From NCBI RefSeq assembly GCF_029714405.1, contig NZ_CP121650.1, positions 7,135,001 through 7,199,000 on the forward strand: 64,000 nucleotides of DNA, given 5' to 3'. Under the pieces are notes generated by a model that was not told the origin of the DNA, did no database searches, and saw only the letters and a list, made by a program, of their open reading frames with translations. Shown one piece after another: positions 36,194 through 44,808 of this stretch. The position numbers were made by a program, and so were the translations under genes. The stretch comes from Bradyrhizobium sp. CB82 (GTDB taxonomy: Bacteria; Pseudomonadota; Alphaproteobacteria; Rhizobiales; Xanthobacteraceae). Numbering within the stretch: position 1 is the first letter of the stretch; each line of letters opens with the position of its first letter.

Positions 36194-36778
36194 ATGGACC
36201 ACCGGGACGTGCCTGTTTTCTCCATCGGACTGATCGGACTGTTTCTGAGGGGGACGACCGGCCCGGTTGAGCCCTTGCGGTTGGAAGCTGGCTGTCGCCT
36301 CGCGATGAGTTCGGAAACCGCCTGCCCGGGGCCGCCCCTGGTTCAGGTCGCCTCGCCCTCTGGCTGGAAGTTCACGCGCACCCAAGGGACCAAAGACGGC
36401 GAGAGCTTTGCCGCCATCATGAAGACGGCGGACACGGTTCAGTCCGATCTGGACTTCGCCGGCCTCATCGTGCGCTGCGCGCCCAAGGGCAAGATCGACG
36501 TGCTGATCGCCCTCATTCGCCCGTTTCCGCCGCGGAGCCGCCCTCAGGTGACGATTGCCGCCGGCGGCAGCTCGCTGACCTTCGAAGCCAGCATGGCGGG
36601 CGCCGGCACCGCCGTCCTTTTGCCGGACGAGGTATCGGCCTTTGCCGCAGGCAAGTGGCAGACGACGCCCTCGCTTGCCGTCAGCGTGAAGGAAAATGAC
36701 AGCGAAATCAAAGGCGTGATTACACTCGGCGGGCTTCGCGAGGCCTATGCTTCGCTGCTCGCAAGCTGCAGCCAATAG
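36194..36778 (+). CDS. Hypothetical secreted protein of invasion-associated style
   Basis: A ~194-residue protein. A hydrophobic stretch near the start (VFSIGLIGLFL) could act as a signal or anchor. The mature part has a W-K-x-T-R-T segment, SDLDFAGLIVRCAPKGKIDV, and a C-terminal VKENDSEIKGVITLGGLREAYASLLASC. This resembles small beta-sandwich periplasmic proteins of Rhizobiales, though I cannot name the family firmly. The start is uncertain; an in-frame GTG at 36122 extends it. An antisense frame of similar length exists but has a non-protein composition. Confidence 0.65.
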   Translation: MDHRDVPVFSIGLIGLFLRGTTGPVEPLRLEAGCRLAMSSETACPGPPLVQVASPSGWKFTRTQGTKDGESFAAIMKTADTVQSDLDFAGLIVRCAPKGKIDVLIALIRPFPPRSRPQVTIAAGGSSLTFEASMAGAGTAVLLPDEVSAFAAGKWQTTPSLAVSVKENDSEIKGVITLGGLREAYASLLASCSQ

Positions 36779-36854
36779 CGAACAATCTGCTCTTGCAACT
36801 TAATCGAGCCTTAGGGGTCTGGAACCTAATGTCCGGAACACGGGAGTGTTTCGG

Positions 36855-37130
36855 ATGGCTGGGCTCTTGATCTTCAGTTTTCTTGTCGGTGCGGTGCTCG
36901 GGCAGCGCTTTCGAGTCATGGTGCTGCTGCCGCTGACACTTGCGATGGGGCTTGCCGCGATTCCGGTCGGCTTGGTTGCTCACCTCGCATTTTTCGACGG
37001 CCTGAAAGGTTTCGCGTTCTGTGCTCTCGCGCTTCAAGGCGGTTATCTGTTCGGATCGCTTGCACGTTTTTGGCTCGCCGCAGCACGTGCCTCTCGCGTG
37101 TTTGCGCGCCCGTTGAAGACCGCGCGCTGA
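36855..37130 (+). CDS. Small integral membrane protein
   Basis: A 91-residue protein with three hydrophobic segments: GLLIFSFLVGAVLG, VMVLLPLTLAMGLAAIPVGL and a third around FAFCALALQGGYLFGSLA. ATG 36855 has GGGAG eight bases upstream; an in-frame GTG nine bases earlier lies too close to it. It precedes the polymerase-like gene by ~70 bases. No family is recognised. Confidence 0.7.
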   Translation: MAGLLIFSFLVGAVLGQRFRVMVLLPLTLAMGLAAIPVGLVAHLAFFDGLKGFAFCALALQGGYLFGSLARFWLAAARASRVFARPLKTAR

Positions 37131-37201
37131 TTTCATCCGCCATGATCTGCGCGTCGGGGCAGGGTGTGATGGCGGGCGCCGCTTGAAAACGGACTAACGG
37201 C

Positions 37202-38515
37202 TTGTATGGTGGCCTTTCGCTGGTTCAGGCATTTCTTCGAGCGCGCCGTTTGTCTCTCGCCTATTTCGCCCTCATTCTTTCCGTCGTTTCTGCCTCCATC
37301 CTTGAAATCGCTGGCGCCACCTCTGGTGCAGAGCTCGGGATGGCGGCTGCCGCGTTAAGCCTGCTGGCCGCCTCGCTCAATGCAGGAAAGGCCGACTACG
37401 ACCATTATCTGCGGGCGACCGCTTGGATTCGCTGGGTTCTGATTGTCATCCCGATCTGCATTGCCGCCCAACTTCTCCCGGTCTGGCTTGCCCTGGCCCA
37501 CCCGATTTGGACCAGCGCCCATGACGCGCTAGGCGGCTTGCCGCTCGGCTCTATCACAGCCGATTTCGGCCTGACGCTGAATGCCCTGTTCCTGGCGCTT
37601 GCCGCGCTATCGCTGCTCGGCGTGACCATCGTCGTCGCACGCGACCGCCGCCGCGCCGAGCTGATCTTGTTCGTATTGAGCGGGGTCACCACGCTGTCGG
37701 CTCTGGTCTTGGATCTCCGCATCTCGCCCGCACTCGCGGACGGCTCAACCGGCAGCCTTGCGGCTCCCCTCGGCGGCTTTGGTCTGATACTCAATCTCGC
37801 GCTCCTGCAGTTGGCAGCCGAGCGGGCGGAGACACGTCACGCCTTGTCGCGTTCGATCGCGATCGGCCTCTACGGCCTGGTCGGCGCGCTGATCACCGCC
37901 TTGGCCGTCTATGGATTTTCAAGCACCAACAGCGCGGTCACAATGAGCTTCGGTATCGTGCTGTTCTTGCTGGTCCTGATCATTCGTCGCCTGGACCTTT
38001 CACCGCTCGCAGCCTCAGCGCTCGCGGCTGCCGCCCTGATCGGAGTCGGCATCGTCCTTGCCTTCATCTTCGAGAAAGGCTCCGGCTCTGTCCTGTTGCG
38101 GCTCTCATCAGAACTGGCCGGGGACGCCAAATCCGCGCTCGAGCGGATGCTGGCCGATACACGCTGGTTCGGCGGCGGCGCTGGCGGGTTTGCAGCCCTG
38201 GCGCGGATCTACCAAAGTGACGCGGGTCAATCGCTGGCCGCGCCTTCGGCCGCCGCCGCGGTCTTTGCCGATATGGGCTGGATCGGTCTCGTAGCCGTGA
38301 TCGCGGTTGCGGCGGCTCTTCTGCTGCGTTTGTTCTTCGGCGCCTTGACGCGAGGCCGCGATTCGTTCTTCCCGGCGGCTGCCGCGGCCTGCCTCTGCTT
38401 TGCGCTTGTCGAGGCCCTTGCCGGCCCTGGACTGCTGCGACCGGCGGCAATCCTGTGCCTTTCGGTCATCGTGGGACTTGGGCTGTCGCAAAGCATCAGC
38501 CAGTCCTCACGATAA
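37202..38515 (+). CDS. Divergent polymerase/ligase-like polytopic membrane protein
   Basis: A 437-residue protein with roughly ten membrane helices. Near the C terminus it has ALERMLADTRWFGGGAGGF followed by APSAAAAVFADMGWIGLVAVI. This matches, in position and pattern, the N-P-W-F-G-x-G ... S-E-x-G block of O-antigen ligase/Wzy proteins, including the one at 32.5-34 kb. The histidine seen in that loop is missing here (Pro-Ser replaces His-Ser). It is therefore probably a relative with altered activity. The TTG start at 37202 lacks a strong ribosome site; a later TTG at 37250 is possible. Confidence 0.72.
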   Translation: MYGGLSLVQAFLRARRLSLAYFALILSVVSASILEIAGATSGAELGMAAAALSLLAASLNAGKADYDHYLRATAWIRWVLIVIPICIAAQLLPVWLALAHPIWTSAHDALGGLPLGSITADFGLTLNALFLALAALSLLGVTIVVARDRRRAELILFVLSGVTTLSALVLDLRISPALADGSTGSLAAPLGGFGLILNLALLQLAAERAETRHALSRSIAIGLYGLVGALITALAVYGFSSTNSAVTMSFGIVLFLLVLIIRRLDLSPLAASALAAAALIGVGIVLAFIFEKGSGSVLLRLSSELAGDAKSALERMLADTRWFGGGAGGFAALARIYQSDAGQSLAAPSAAAAVFADMGWIGLVAVIAVAAALLLRLFFGALTRGRDSFFPAAAAACLCFALVEALAGPGLLRPAAILCLSVIVGLGLSQSISQSSR

Positions 38516-38526
38516 CGGCCTCAACG

Positions 38527-39150
38527 TCAGACATTGCGATCGCCGAGCGACGCCCAATAGTTCGGGTTCTTCGGCGTCTGAATGCGCACCCAACGATAGG
38601 GCTTCTTCGACCACGGCAGGATGTGTCCGGTGAGATTGTCCAGCACGAGGTCGCCGGAAAAGGTTCGCACTACGACGACCAGGTGATGCTCGCCCCAGGT
38701 GGTCACGACCTCGCTGAGCAAAACCGAGCGGGCCGGCCAGCCCTTTTGGATCAGGTCGTGACGTTTTGTCACAGCGTAGTCGTTGCAGTCTCCGCTGGTC
38801 GGGTGCAGCAGCCACTTTTCACCGCGCAGCCCCTCCAGATTGGGTTCGGGTCGGATCGCTGCGTTCACCTGCTGGTTCACGTCCTGAAGCTGTGCCACGC
38901 GCTCCGGCGTCAGTTTCAGGCGACCGCCCCTGAACACCATGCGATGTGGCTTGCACTCGTTTTCGTACTTCAGGCAAAACATCGTGAACGCCATCGGCGG
39001 CAGCGTCGGCTGGTCGAACTTGATGTATTGAATGGCCCCGCGCAGGTTGATCGGCGCGCCGACGAAACCCGCATTGGCACTCTGCTGGACTCCGATCGCA
39101 GCTCCGAACATGGCGGCCGCAACGGTTAGGAACTTAGCTACTTTGCGCAT
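38527..39150 (-). CDS. BTLCP (DUF920) transglutaminase-like cysteine proteinase
   Basis: A 207-residue exported protein (signal peptide ending QQSANA). The catalytic triad of the bacterial transglutaminase-like cysteine proteinase family is visible: Cys122 in SGDCNDYAVTKR, His155/156 in WGEHHLVVVV and Asp171 in LVLDNL. LapG, the best-studied relative, clips a surface adhesin under c-di-GMP control. Here no LapD partner is adjacent. It converges on the polymerase-like gene, with 11 bases between stops. Active-site residues appear intact, so protease activity is likely; the substrate is unknown. Confidence 0.9.
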   Translation of the reverse strand: MRKVAKFLTVAAAMFGAAIGVQQSANAGFVGAPINLRGAIQYIKFDQPTLPPMAFTMFCLKYENECKPHRMVFRGGRLKLTPERVAQLQDVNQQVNAAIRPEPNLEGLRGEKWLLHPTSGDCNDYAVTKRHDLIQKGWPARSVLLSEVVTTWGEHHLVVVVRTFSGDLVLDNLTGHILPWSKKPYRWVRIQTPKNPNYWASLGDRNV

Positions 39151-39345
39151 CCTGCGCCCCCCGTTCTATCTTCGGGGTGACCCTACAAACGGCGTCTTGA
39201 AATATGCCTCAACGAGGCAGCCGCCATTGAATCAAACTCAACGCAACGCTTCCGGAAACAATTAACAATACCGGGCAGGCACCTGCTCTGCTAAGAGCAG
39301 CGCTGATTTGCGCGACTTTAAGAAACAAGCGATTCGACCGACCCA

Positions 39346-40083
39346 ATGGGCCTTTCCAGACGCTTTCGTAAGAAGACCAAGCCCCGGCTTCCCGATGGCG
39401 TCCGCGTCTATGCGATCGGAGACGTGCATGGCCGCGCTGATCTGCTTCAACCGCTGTTAACCGTGATCGATGCCGATCTCGCACGCTCAGCGCCCGTACG
39501 CGCCATCCAGGTCTTCCTTGGCGACTATGTCGACCGCGGTCCTGACTCGCGTGGGGTGCTCGACCTCTTGATCGAACGCTCGAGGACCCATGAGACCGTC
39601 TGCTTGAAAGGCAATCATGAGGTCTTCCTGCTCGAGGTGTTGAAGGACCCGGCCCGATTGCAGGAATGGCGCCACTATGGCGGCCTGCTCACACTGGTCT
39701 CCTACGGGATCACGCCGACCATGAATCCATCCGCGGAGGAGCAGGTCGAGTTGATCGAGGGGCTCAAGCGCGCAATCCCGCCCGAGCATCTGGCGTTCCT
39801 GCAGCAGCTCCCCTCCTCCTTCACCTGCGGCGACTTCTTCTTCGTCCACGCTGGCGTAAAGCCGGGTGTCCCGCTGGAGCGACAACGCGATGAAGACATG
39901 CTCTGGATTCGCGACGAATTCCTCGCCTCCGAGGAGCGCTTCGGAAAATATGTCGTCCACGGCCACACGCCGGTCAGCGCGCCGGATATCCGGCCGAACC
40001 GCATCAACATCGACACCGGCGCCTATGCCACGGGCAACTTGACGCTATTGACGATCCAGGGCGATAGTCTGCTTGCGATCTAG
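39346..40083 (+). CDS. Metallophosphoesterase (PPP-type serine/threonine phosphatase)
   Basis: A 245-residue phosphatase with all PPP-family metal motifs: GDVHGR (residues 25-30), GDYVDRGPDSRG (59-70), KGNHE (88-92), a histidine in FFVHAGVKPG, and VHGHTPV near the C terminus. It is cytoplasmic. Related enzymes remove phosphate from proteins or dinucleotide polyphosphates. Since a tyrosine kinase (Wzc type) is encoded ~8 kb away, dephosphorylation of export proteins is conceivable, but PPP enzymes usually act on Ser/Thr. Its stop overlaps the long form of the next gene. Confidence 0.93.
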   Translation: MGLSRRFRKKTKPRLPDGVRVYAIGDVHGRADLLQPLLTVIDADLARSAPVRAIQVFLGDYVDRGPDSRGVLDLLIERSRTHETVCLKGNHEVFLLEVLKDPARLQEWRHYGGLLTLVSYGITPTMNPSAEEQVELIEGLKRAIPPEHLAFLQQLPSSFTCGDFFFVHAGVKPGVPLERQRDEDMLWIRDEFLASEERFGKYVVHGHTPVSAPDIRPNRINIDTGAYATGNLTLLTIQGDSLLAI

Positions 40084-40135
40084 CCCTCAAAGCATGGCAT
40101 TCCGGCCCGCCGCAGAATTGGCTTTTAGAGTTCCT

Positions 40136-40798
40136 ATGCACCCGACGAACTGGCTTCGCGGCCTTGGTATCTCCGTTGCAGCGACGCTGATCCTTTATGC
40201 CGGGGTGAGCCTCTATGGCGATCTCACGCTGCTGAGATTCCGCGCCAGCGATGTGTTCGCAGGTCCCCTCGCGGCGACAAATGCCAACGCATCGTCTGGC
40301 AGCTTTGCGCGGCTGGTGTCGTTTGACGGCGACTTGCTAGCAAGCGACGCGGCGCGGATGACAGCTCAGGTCATCCATCATCCCGCCAGCGATGCAAGCG
40401 GTCGGGCCGCGGAGAACAAATCGGCGCAGGACGCCGTGACTGCAGCACTTAAGATCTCTCCCGTCAGACCCGCGCTTTGGCTGGCACTTGGCACGCTGAA
40501 AGCCGAAATGCGCGCCCCGGCGACAGCATCGCTGAAGATGTCCTATTTGACCGGCGCGGTCCCGGTGGACGTAGCATTTTCCAGGCTTCAGACCGTGACA
40601 TCGACCTCGGCTGCATCTGACGAGGAGATTCGGCTCCTGGCGCAATCCGACATTCGGTTGGTGCTTGCGAGCCGCGCACGCTTCGATGCGCCGTTGGTTG
40701 CGGTTTATGTGCAAGCATCGCCAGAAGGGAAGTCGCTTCTGCTCGACGCCACCCAAACCATCGATCCCAAGTTCAACGCGTTGCTGAAGAAGTATTAG
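40136..40798 (+). CDS. Membrane-anchored helical protein, weak paralogue of the Wzc-operon TPR protein
   Basis: A 220-residue protein with an N-terminal membrane segment (LGISVAATLILYAGVSLYG) and a helical periplasmic part. AALKISPVRPALWLALGTL and then LKMSYLTGA correspond to SLSLNPTDSFLWLMLYSVE and EQSYALAP in the protein at 28558-29325, at the same distance from the membrane anchor. DEEIRLLAQSDIRLVL follows. I chose ATG 40136 because the membrane segment then sits at the normal distance; longer starts at 40094 or 40073 are possible. It follows the phosphatase by 50 bases. Confidence 0.68.
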   Translation: MHPTNWLRGLGISVAATLILYAGVSLYGDLTLLRFRASDVFAGPLAATNANASSGSFARLVSFDGDLLASDAARMTAQVIHHPASDASGRAAENKSAQDAVTAALKISPVRPALWLALGTLKAEMRAPATASLKMSYLTGAVPVDVAFSRLQTVTSTSAASDEEIRLLAQSDIRLVLASRARFDAPLVAVYVQASPEGKSLLLDATQTIDPKFNALLKKY

Positions 40799-40815
40799 TC
40801 AATTCAAATCGGATC

Positions 40816-41262
40816 TTAGCGCCTGGATCCTGGCTCAATCGGCACGAAATCGCCCTCACGCCGCGGCTGGTCCGATCTGCCCTGATAGACAAATGTGCCC
40901 TTCTTGGTCGTGATGATGTCGCCGCGCTGCAGGCTTTCGTCGTTGAGGACACGCTCGCTTGCGACGATGTCGGGGTCCTCTGGGGTCGGTGCATAGAGTT
41001 CTCGATGATCGCTGCGCTCGCGAGCGATGTCCTTTGCCCGCCGCTTTGCCTCTTCAACCCGTTGCCGCCACTCGTCGCGCGAGGGCTCGGGTGGCCCCGG
41101 AGAGAGATAGTCGTTGACGGTTGGCCCGAGTTCGTCTTGCGCTACGCAGGCGGGCACAGATTGGAAAAATCCGATGGCAAGGGCGACAGCGGCAATAGTC
41201 CGGAATCCGTGTCGTCCCTGCGCGAGAACAGGACCGGCGTGCCGAGCGGTCTGCAACGTCAC
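40816..41262 (-). CDS. Secreted hypothetical protein
   Basis: A ~148-residue protein. The signal-like segment FRTIAAVALAIGFFQSVPACVAQ ends at about residue 46. The mature part is acidic/basic mixed charge with a helix RQRVEEAKRRAKDIARE and a C-terminal beta-like RGDIITTKKGTFVYQGR. Start choice lies between GTG 41262 and TTG 41256, both just after a GAGGAG box; the longer frame upstream looks non-coding. No family recognised. Confidence 0.6.
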   Translation of the reverse strand: MTLQTARHAGPVLAQGRHGFRTIAAVALAIGFFQSVPACVAQDELGPTVNDYLSPGPPEPSRDEWRQRVEEAKRRAKDIARERSDHRELYAPTPEDPDIVASERVLNDESLQRGDIITTKKGTFVYQGRSDQPRREGDFVPIEPGSRR

Positions 41263-41435
41263 AGCTCCTCTTGAATGGGTGCCCGCGGACAAGGTGCACG
41301 TCCGCCTGGGTCTCGAGCTGACCCTGTCCTCCCCACGCACGGGCAAACTTTGCGTTTCAACTCATGTGGTGGGCTGCGTTTCGCAGCTACTTCTGCCGGC
41401 GGCAGGATGACGCCGAACAATCAGTGACTCGCGCG

Positions 41436-41675
41436 TTACCGCCGACTTGAGGCGCTCCCTCGCGTGCTGCTTCCGCGCCAGGGCTGGGCACGAGCACCCC
41501 TGGTAAGTGGCGCCTCGATGCGGCTCGGAATATTCGGAGTGGCGTTCGGAGGCGCAGGCTGAGACGGGTTGACGATGATCACGTTGCGGTTGGGCGTTGA
41601 GGGGTCATTGACCCCTTGAGCCCAGGCACCGGCAGGCCCGACAAGCGCGACTGCGATCAAAGCCAAGCGTTTCAT
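41436..41675 (-). CDS. Small secreted protein, QGVNDP family
   Basis: A 79-residue protein from ATG 41675 (GGGAG eight bases upstream). The signal peptide MKRLALIAVALVGPAGAWA is textbook. The mature protein starts QGVNDPSTPNRNVIIVNPS and is Pro/Asn/Arg-rich, probably unstructured. The neighbour at 41729-41974 also matures at QGV-x-DP, so the two look like diverged tandem copies. Function unknown. Confidence 0.68.
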   Translation of the reverse strand: MKRLALIAVALVGPAGAWAQGVNDPSTPNRNVIIVNPSQPAPPNATPNIPSRIEAPLTRGARAQPWRGSSTRGSASSRR

Positions 41676-41728
41676 AGCGCGTCTCCCGAGCGAGAACGTC
41701 CCGGGGCAGCCCATCGTTCCCTTACGGC

Positions 41729-41974
41729 TCAGTAACGGGGAATTGTGGTAAGCTTGCCATCTTTCCAAACCCGTTGCGCTGCCATTCCGCTAGGCAAACT
41801 CCCCGTCGCAAAGTTCCGAATAGTCGTCGGCCTCGACGGGTCCTGGGCGCTCTGCGCCTTTTTGCTGTCCTGGGCGCTTTTCCCGGGAAAGTTGGCCGGA
41901 TCCTTCACGCCTTGCGCGACGGCAGGCTGCACCAGGAAGGCCGAAAGCGTGAAAGCTGCGATGACGCCGCGCAT
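41729..41974 (-). CDS. Small secreted protein, QGVKDP family
   Basis: An 81-residue protein whose signal peptide MRGVIAAFTLSAFLVQPAVA is followed by QGVKDPANFPGKSAQDSKKA. The mature part is polar and low complexity, ending WKDGKLTTIPRY. A longer in-frame start at 42040 exists and cannot be excluded. It lies 53 bases upstream of the related QGVNDP protein on the same strand. Confidence 0.6.
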   Translation of the reverse strand: MRGVIAAFTLSAFLVQPAVAQGVKDPANFPGKSAQDSKKAQSAQDPSRPTTIRNFATGSLPSGMAAQRVWKDGKLTTIPRY

Positions 41975-42137
41975 GGTCAAGCACCGGAACAGAGAAATTT
42001 TGCGGAATGTCACAGGTTTTCGCGCAAAAGCAAGCGCCATCGCGGACCTAATCCTTGCTGATACTCAACTGCCGATGCGCCGTTTGTCTGCAAGCACCTA
42101 GCGAAACCGTATTTTCCGAGCTACTTGATCGGCCTTG

Positions 42138-43286
42138 ATGACCGACCCCGGCGATACCGCGGATATGACCCCGAAGACGCAGGCGATGCGGGCCGAATTC
42201 GCCCGCGTCCTTTCGGCACAGGTCCGCGCCATCTCAAGCGACCCCGAGCAGATGCGGCAGATGGTCTATGAGCTTGCCCGCATCAAGCTATTGGAACAGT
42301 TCACGCACGCAGACGCTAGCGAGTCTCGCCAGACCCTGCAGGTCCTGGACCGCGCCATTCGAGAGGTCGAACGGTCCTTTGCGCGCGCCGCTCCCGCTTC
42401 GCCGTCTGTCGCATCTCAACCGCTCCCCATCACCACAGATTTTCCGCCTTCGCTTCCGAACCTCGAAGCAGAGTCGAGCCGTCCCGTCACGTCATTGCCC
42501 ATAGCGCCAGCTGATCGCGCCAAAAGCGCAGGCACCTTCAACTCCATCATTCGACCGGCCGCCATCCTCCTGCTCGTTGTGATTGTTGGCGCCGTGATCG
42601 CGTATTGGCCGCGGGTCAGAACACAATTCGCAGAGTTATCGCAGCGTTCCTCGACGGCTGCGCAGCCTCAACCAGTACCGCCGCCGCGCGCGAGCGAAAC
42701 TGCCGAGCGGCTTGCGGACATACCAAAAGAAGCGCCCCAGCCTGCGCGCCCCGCGATGCCTCTGCCAATCGCATTTGGCGTCTACGTCCTAAGCGATGGC
42801 CAGCTTCAAGAGCTTAAGATGGTGCCCGGCAAGATCCCCGATCGTCGGGTGGCAATTTCGGCCGCGATCACCACGCCAAGCGCGACCACGGTAACCAGTG
42901 GGGATGTCAAGTTCATCGTGTTCAGGCCCGACGGAGGCATCGACGCCAGCGGCAATGAAGTCCGAGTCGTTGCAAAAGTATCGCGTGCCATGGGCGTCGA
43001 TGCGACAGGGAAGGCGGCGATGGTCAACGCAGGCGATTCCTGGGTCATCCGCAGCATGTCATTCCCTTACAAGGTGAGCCCGGTCGAGGATCAGCCGAGG
43101 ATGCTATTGCTGCAGCCGGAACAGGACGGCTTCACGCTCGCCCCGGGCCGCTACATCGTAGTGGTCAAAGGCATGGGCTATGACTTCACCGTCGCCGGCG
43201 ACGTGACCGATCCCAACCAGTGCGTCGAACGCATCAATGCGACGAACGGCGCGTTCTACTCGCCCTGCCCGCCGCCGAGAAGATGA
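42138..43286 (+). CDS. Hypothetical single-pass membrane protein with cytoplasmic helical head
   Basis: A 382-residue protein. The N-terminal ~80 residues are helical (AQVRAISSDPEQMRQMVYEL, IKLLEQFTHADAS), then a Pro/Ser linker, one membrane segment (AAILLLVVIVGAVIAYWP, around residue 140-160), another Pro-rich linker and a ~180-residue periplasmic beta-rich domain. That domain includes FGVYVLSDGQLQEL, RAMGVDATGKAAMVNAGDSW and, near the end, CVERINATNGAFYSPCPPP with two cysteines. I know no family name. The architecture fits a membrane-spanning linker or sensor. It converges with the next gene with no spacing at all. Confidence 0.75.
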   Translation: MTDPGDTADMTPKTQAMRAEFARVLSAQVRAISSDPEQMRQMVYELARIKLLEQFTHADASESRQTLQVLDRAIREVERSFARAAPASPSVASQPLPITTDFPPSLPNLEAESSRPVTSLPIAPADRAKSAGTFNSIIRPAAILLLVVIVGAVIAYWPRVRTQFAELSQRSSTAAQPQPVPPPRASETAERLADIPKEAPQPARPAMPLPIAFGVYVLSDGQLQELKMVPGKIPDRRVAISAAITTPSATTVTSGDVKFIVFRPDGGIDASGNEVRVVAKVSRAMGVDATGKAAMVNAGDSWVIRSMSFPYKVSPVEDQPRMLLLQPEQDGFTLAPGRYIVVVKGMGYDFTVAGDVTDPNQCVERINATNGAFYSPCPPPRR

Positions 43287-43565
43287 CTACTTGCTCGGCT
43301 TGTTATCCTTGGACGCATCCGCCGGCGCATCGTCGACCTTGCCATTGTTCTCAACGCATTTGTTGAAGTAGTCGCGCTGCTGCTTGCCCGTTCCCTTGGT
43401 GCTGCCTGCAGCAGGATTGCCGATCTGGCGCGGTGGAAAGGCCTTGGCTACAGCCGCGTCGCACGCACGGGCCACTTCGGCAGTGACCGCTGAAGCGGTC
43501 GCGGGCGCGACTAACATCAGGACGAATGCCAATCCGAGCGCTCTGCGCGTAATCCTGACCGACAC
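43287..43565 (-). CDS. Small secreted cysteine-pair protein
   Basis: A 92-residue protein with a signal peptide (LGLAFVLMLVAPATASA). The mature region has two cysteines (ARACDAAVAKAFPP and YFNKCVENNG) that could pair, and a Lys/Asp-rich tail. The stop codon abuts the stop of the convergent gene. Short proteins with this A-C-D ... K-C-V-E-N-x-G pattern resemble PsiF-repeat-type proteins, but I am not certain. Confidence 0.65.
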   Translation of the reverse strand: MSVRITRRALGLAFVLMLVAPATASAVTAEVARACDAAVAKAFPPRQIGNPAAGSTKGTGKQQRDYFNKCVENNGKVDDAPADASKDNKPSK

Positions 43566-43591
43566 TTGCCTCGCTCCTTCAAATCGAACGC

Positions 43592-44056
43592 CTAATTGTT
43601 GCCGGCCATCGGCCGGTATTCCGGAAACCGGCTCAGCATCGCCGCTTTCAAGAACTTGAAATGCGCAATCGAGGAGCCGAGCTCCTTGAGCCTGCGCTGG
43701 CCGTTCTGGATCTCCTTGTCGAACAGATCCTGATGGTGGCTGTCGAGCGCTTCCCGCTCGAGGTACTCGTCGTCGCCATTCCCGATGGTCACCGCAGCCC
43801 GCGCGAGGACGTCCTCAACGCGCCGATTCAATCCGGCCTGTTCGCGCTCGGCCGCCTGCAAGGCGTACTCGATGGCCTCCATGATGACTTCGATGCGAGT
43901 CCGGTCGGTCTCGGCATCCCGCTCAGGTGAACGGGCCCGGAACGCCTCGCCGCCCAGGCGATCCCTCAGGAAATTGTGGGTACGAGCCCGCAAGAACAGC
44001 TGGAACATGCGTGCATTTTCCGGTTTGAAGCGCCAGACCAGAAAATGGTCCGGCAT
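43592..44056 (-). CDS. Hypothetical soluble helical protein
   Basis: A 154-residue protein without signal peptide. Charged helices dominate (RTRIEVIMEAIEYALQAAERE, NRRVEDVLARAA, EIQNGQRRLKELGSSIAHFKFL), suggesting a helical bundle. It starts three bases after the stop of the upstream gene, so they form an operon. No family recognised. Confidence 0.7.
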   Translation of the reverse strand: MPDHFLVWRFKPENARMFQLFLRARTHNFLRDRLGGEAFRARSPERDAETDRTRIEVIMEAIEYALQAAEREQAGLNRRVEDVLARAAVTIGNGDDEYLEREALDSHHQDLFDKEIQNGQRRLKELGSSIAHFKFLKAAMLSRFPEYRPMAGNN

Positions 44057-44058
44057 GG

Positions 44059-44436
44059 TTAATAAAGGCTAAACCTTTCGTCCCGCTCTGCCCGGCTTTG
44101 TGCCACCCAGGCCTTCCAGGCGCCTTCATGTTTGGCGTAGAGCTCCAGCCAGCGCTCTTCGCCGCTGGCCACCCACGGGCCCCCTTGATCGTGTGCGGCC
44201 TGCCTGCCTTCATGGTGGAAGGCCGGCTGGCCGTCAAGCCGCTCGAATTCGAATGTCTCTTCGTGCGTCAGGCCGATCAAGACGCGTCTTCCCACCTCAT
44301 CGACAAAGTACCGACGCGGGGCGTTTTTCCTCAGGCTAGTCACAGCGCGCGCCTCATTCGCGATCCAGGGACCGGTCAGCGCGTCGAGACGTCGACCACA
44401 GGCCCTGACAAAAAGCGGAGCATCCACGAGCGGCAA
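44059..44436 (-). CDS. Hypothetical protein, operon partner of helical protein
   Basis: A 125-residue cytoplasmic-looking protein rich in Arg, Glu and aromatic residues (RRYFVDEVGRRVLIGLTHEE, WVASGEERWLELYAKHEG). The start is TTG at 44436, or a GTG three codons later. It lies directly upstream of the helical-protein gene. I recognise no domain. Confidence 0.6.
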   Translation of the reverse strand: MPLVDAPLFVRACGRRLDALTGPWIANEARAVTSLRKNAPRRYFVDEVGRRVLIGLTHEETFEFERLDGQPAFHHEGRQAAHDQGGPWVASGEERWLELYAKHEGAWKAWVAQSRAERDERFSLY

Positions 44437-44634
44437 TCGGCCAGATCATCACGTAAGACCTCAGTCAACGCAACACGAACGGCAATCAAATGCTTGCAAA
44501 ATTCGTATCCAACCTAGCTACAACCTAGCTACCGACTGCCGACCGAACAACGGCGGGCGCGATTTAACCTAACCCGCCTTGGTTACTCCCGATGATCATC
44601 GCACGCACAGCTCCCAGGCCAGGATTGTCGTCCC

Positions 44635-44808
44635 TCAAAATGCCCGTCGGGTGCTAGCCAGCGGCGCAGCCGCCCGAGAACGGGAGGGATCATAGGGGGC
44701 GTAAAGCCGCTGGCGCTCGCGACGCTTACGAGATCGCCACGCACGCATCGCATAACCAAGGCCGAAACCAGCGAAGAAGATCAAGAGCAGGATCAGGACC
44801 GGCGCCAT
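44635..44808 (-). CDS. Small single-TM protein, 57 residues
   Basis: A short gene easily missed by length cutoffs. ATG 44808 is preceded by GGAAAG. The product begins with a membrane helix (MAPVLILLLIFFAGFGLGY) followed by a strongly basic stretch (AMRAWRSRKRRERQRLY) and a Pro/Ser/Arg tail. The positive-inside rule puts the tail in the cytoplasm. The clean hydrophobic-then-basic layout and the ribosome site argue for a real protein. Function unknown. Confidence 0.62.
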   Translation of the reverse strand: MAPVLILLLIFFAGFGLGYAMRAWRSRKRRERQRLYAPYDPSRSRAAAPLASTRRAF

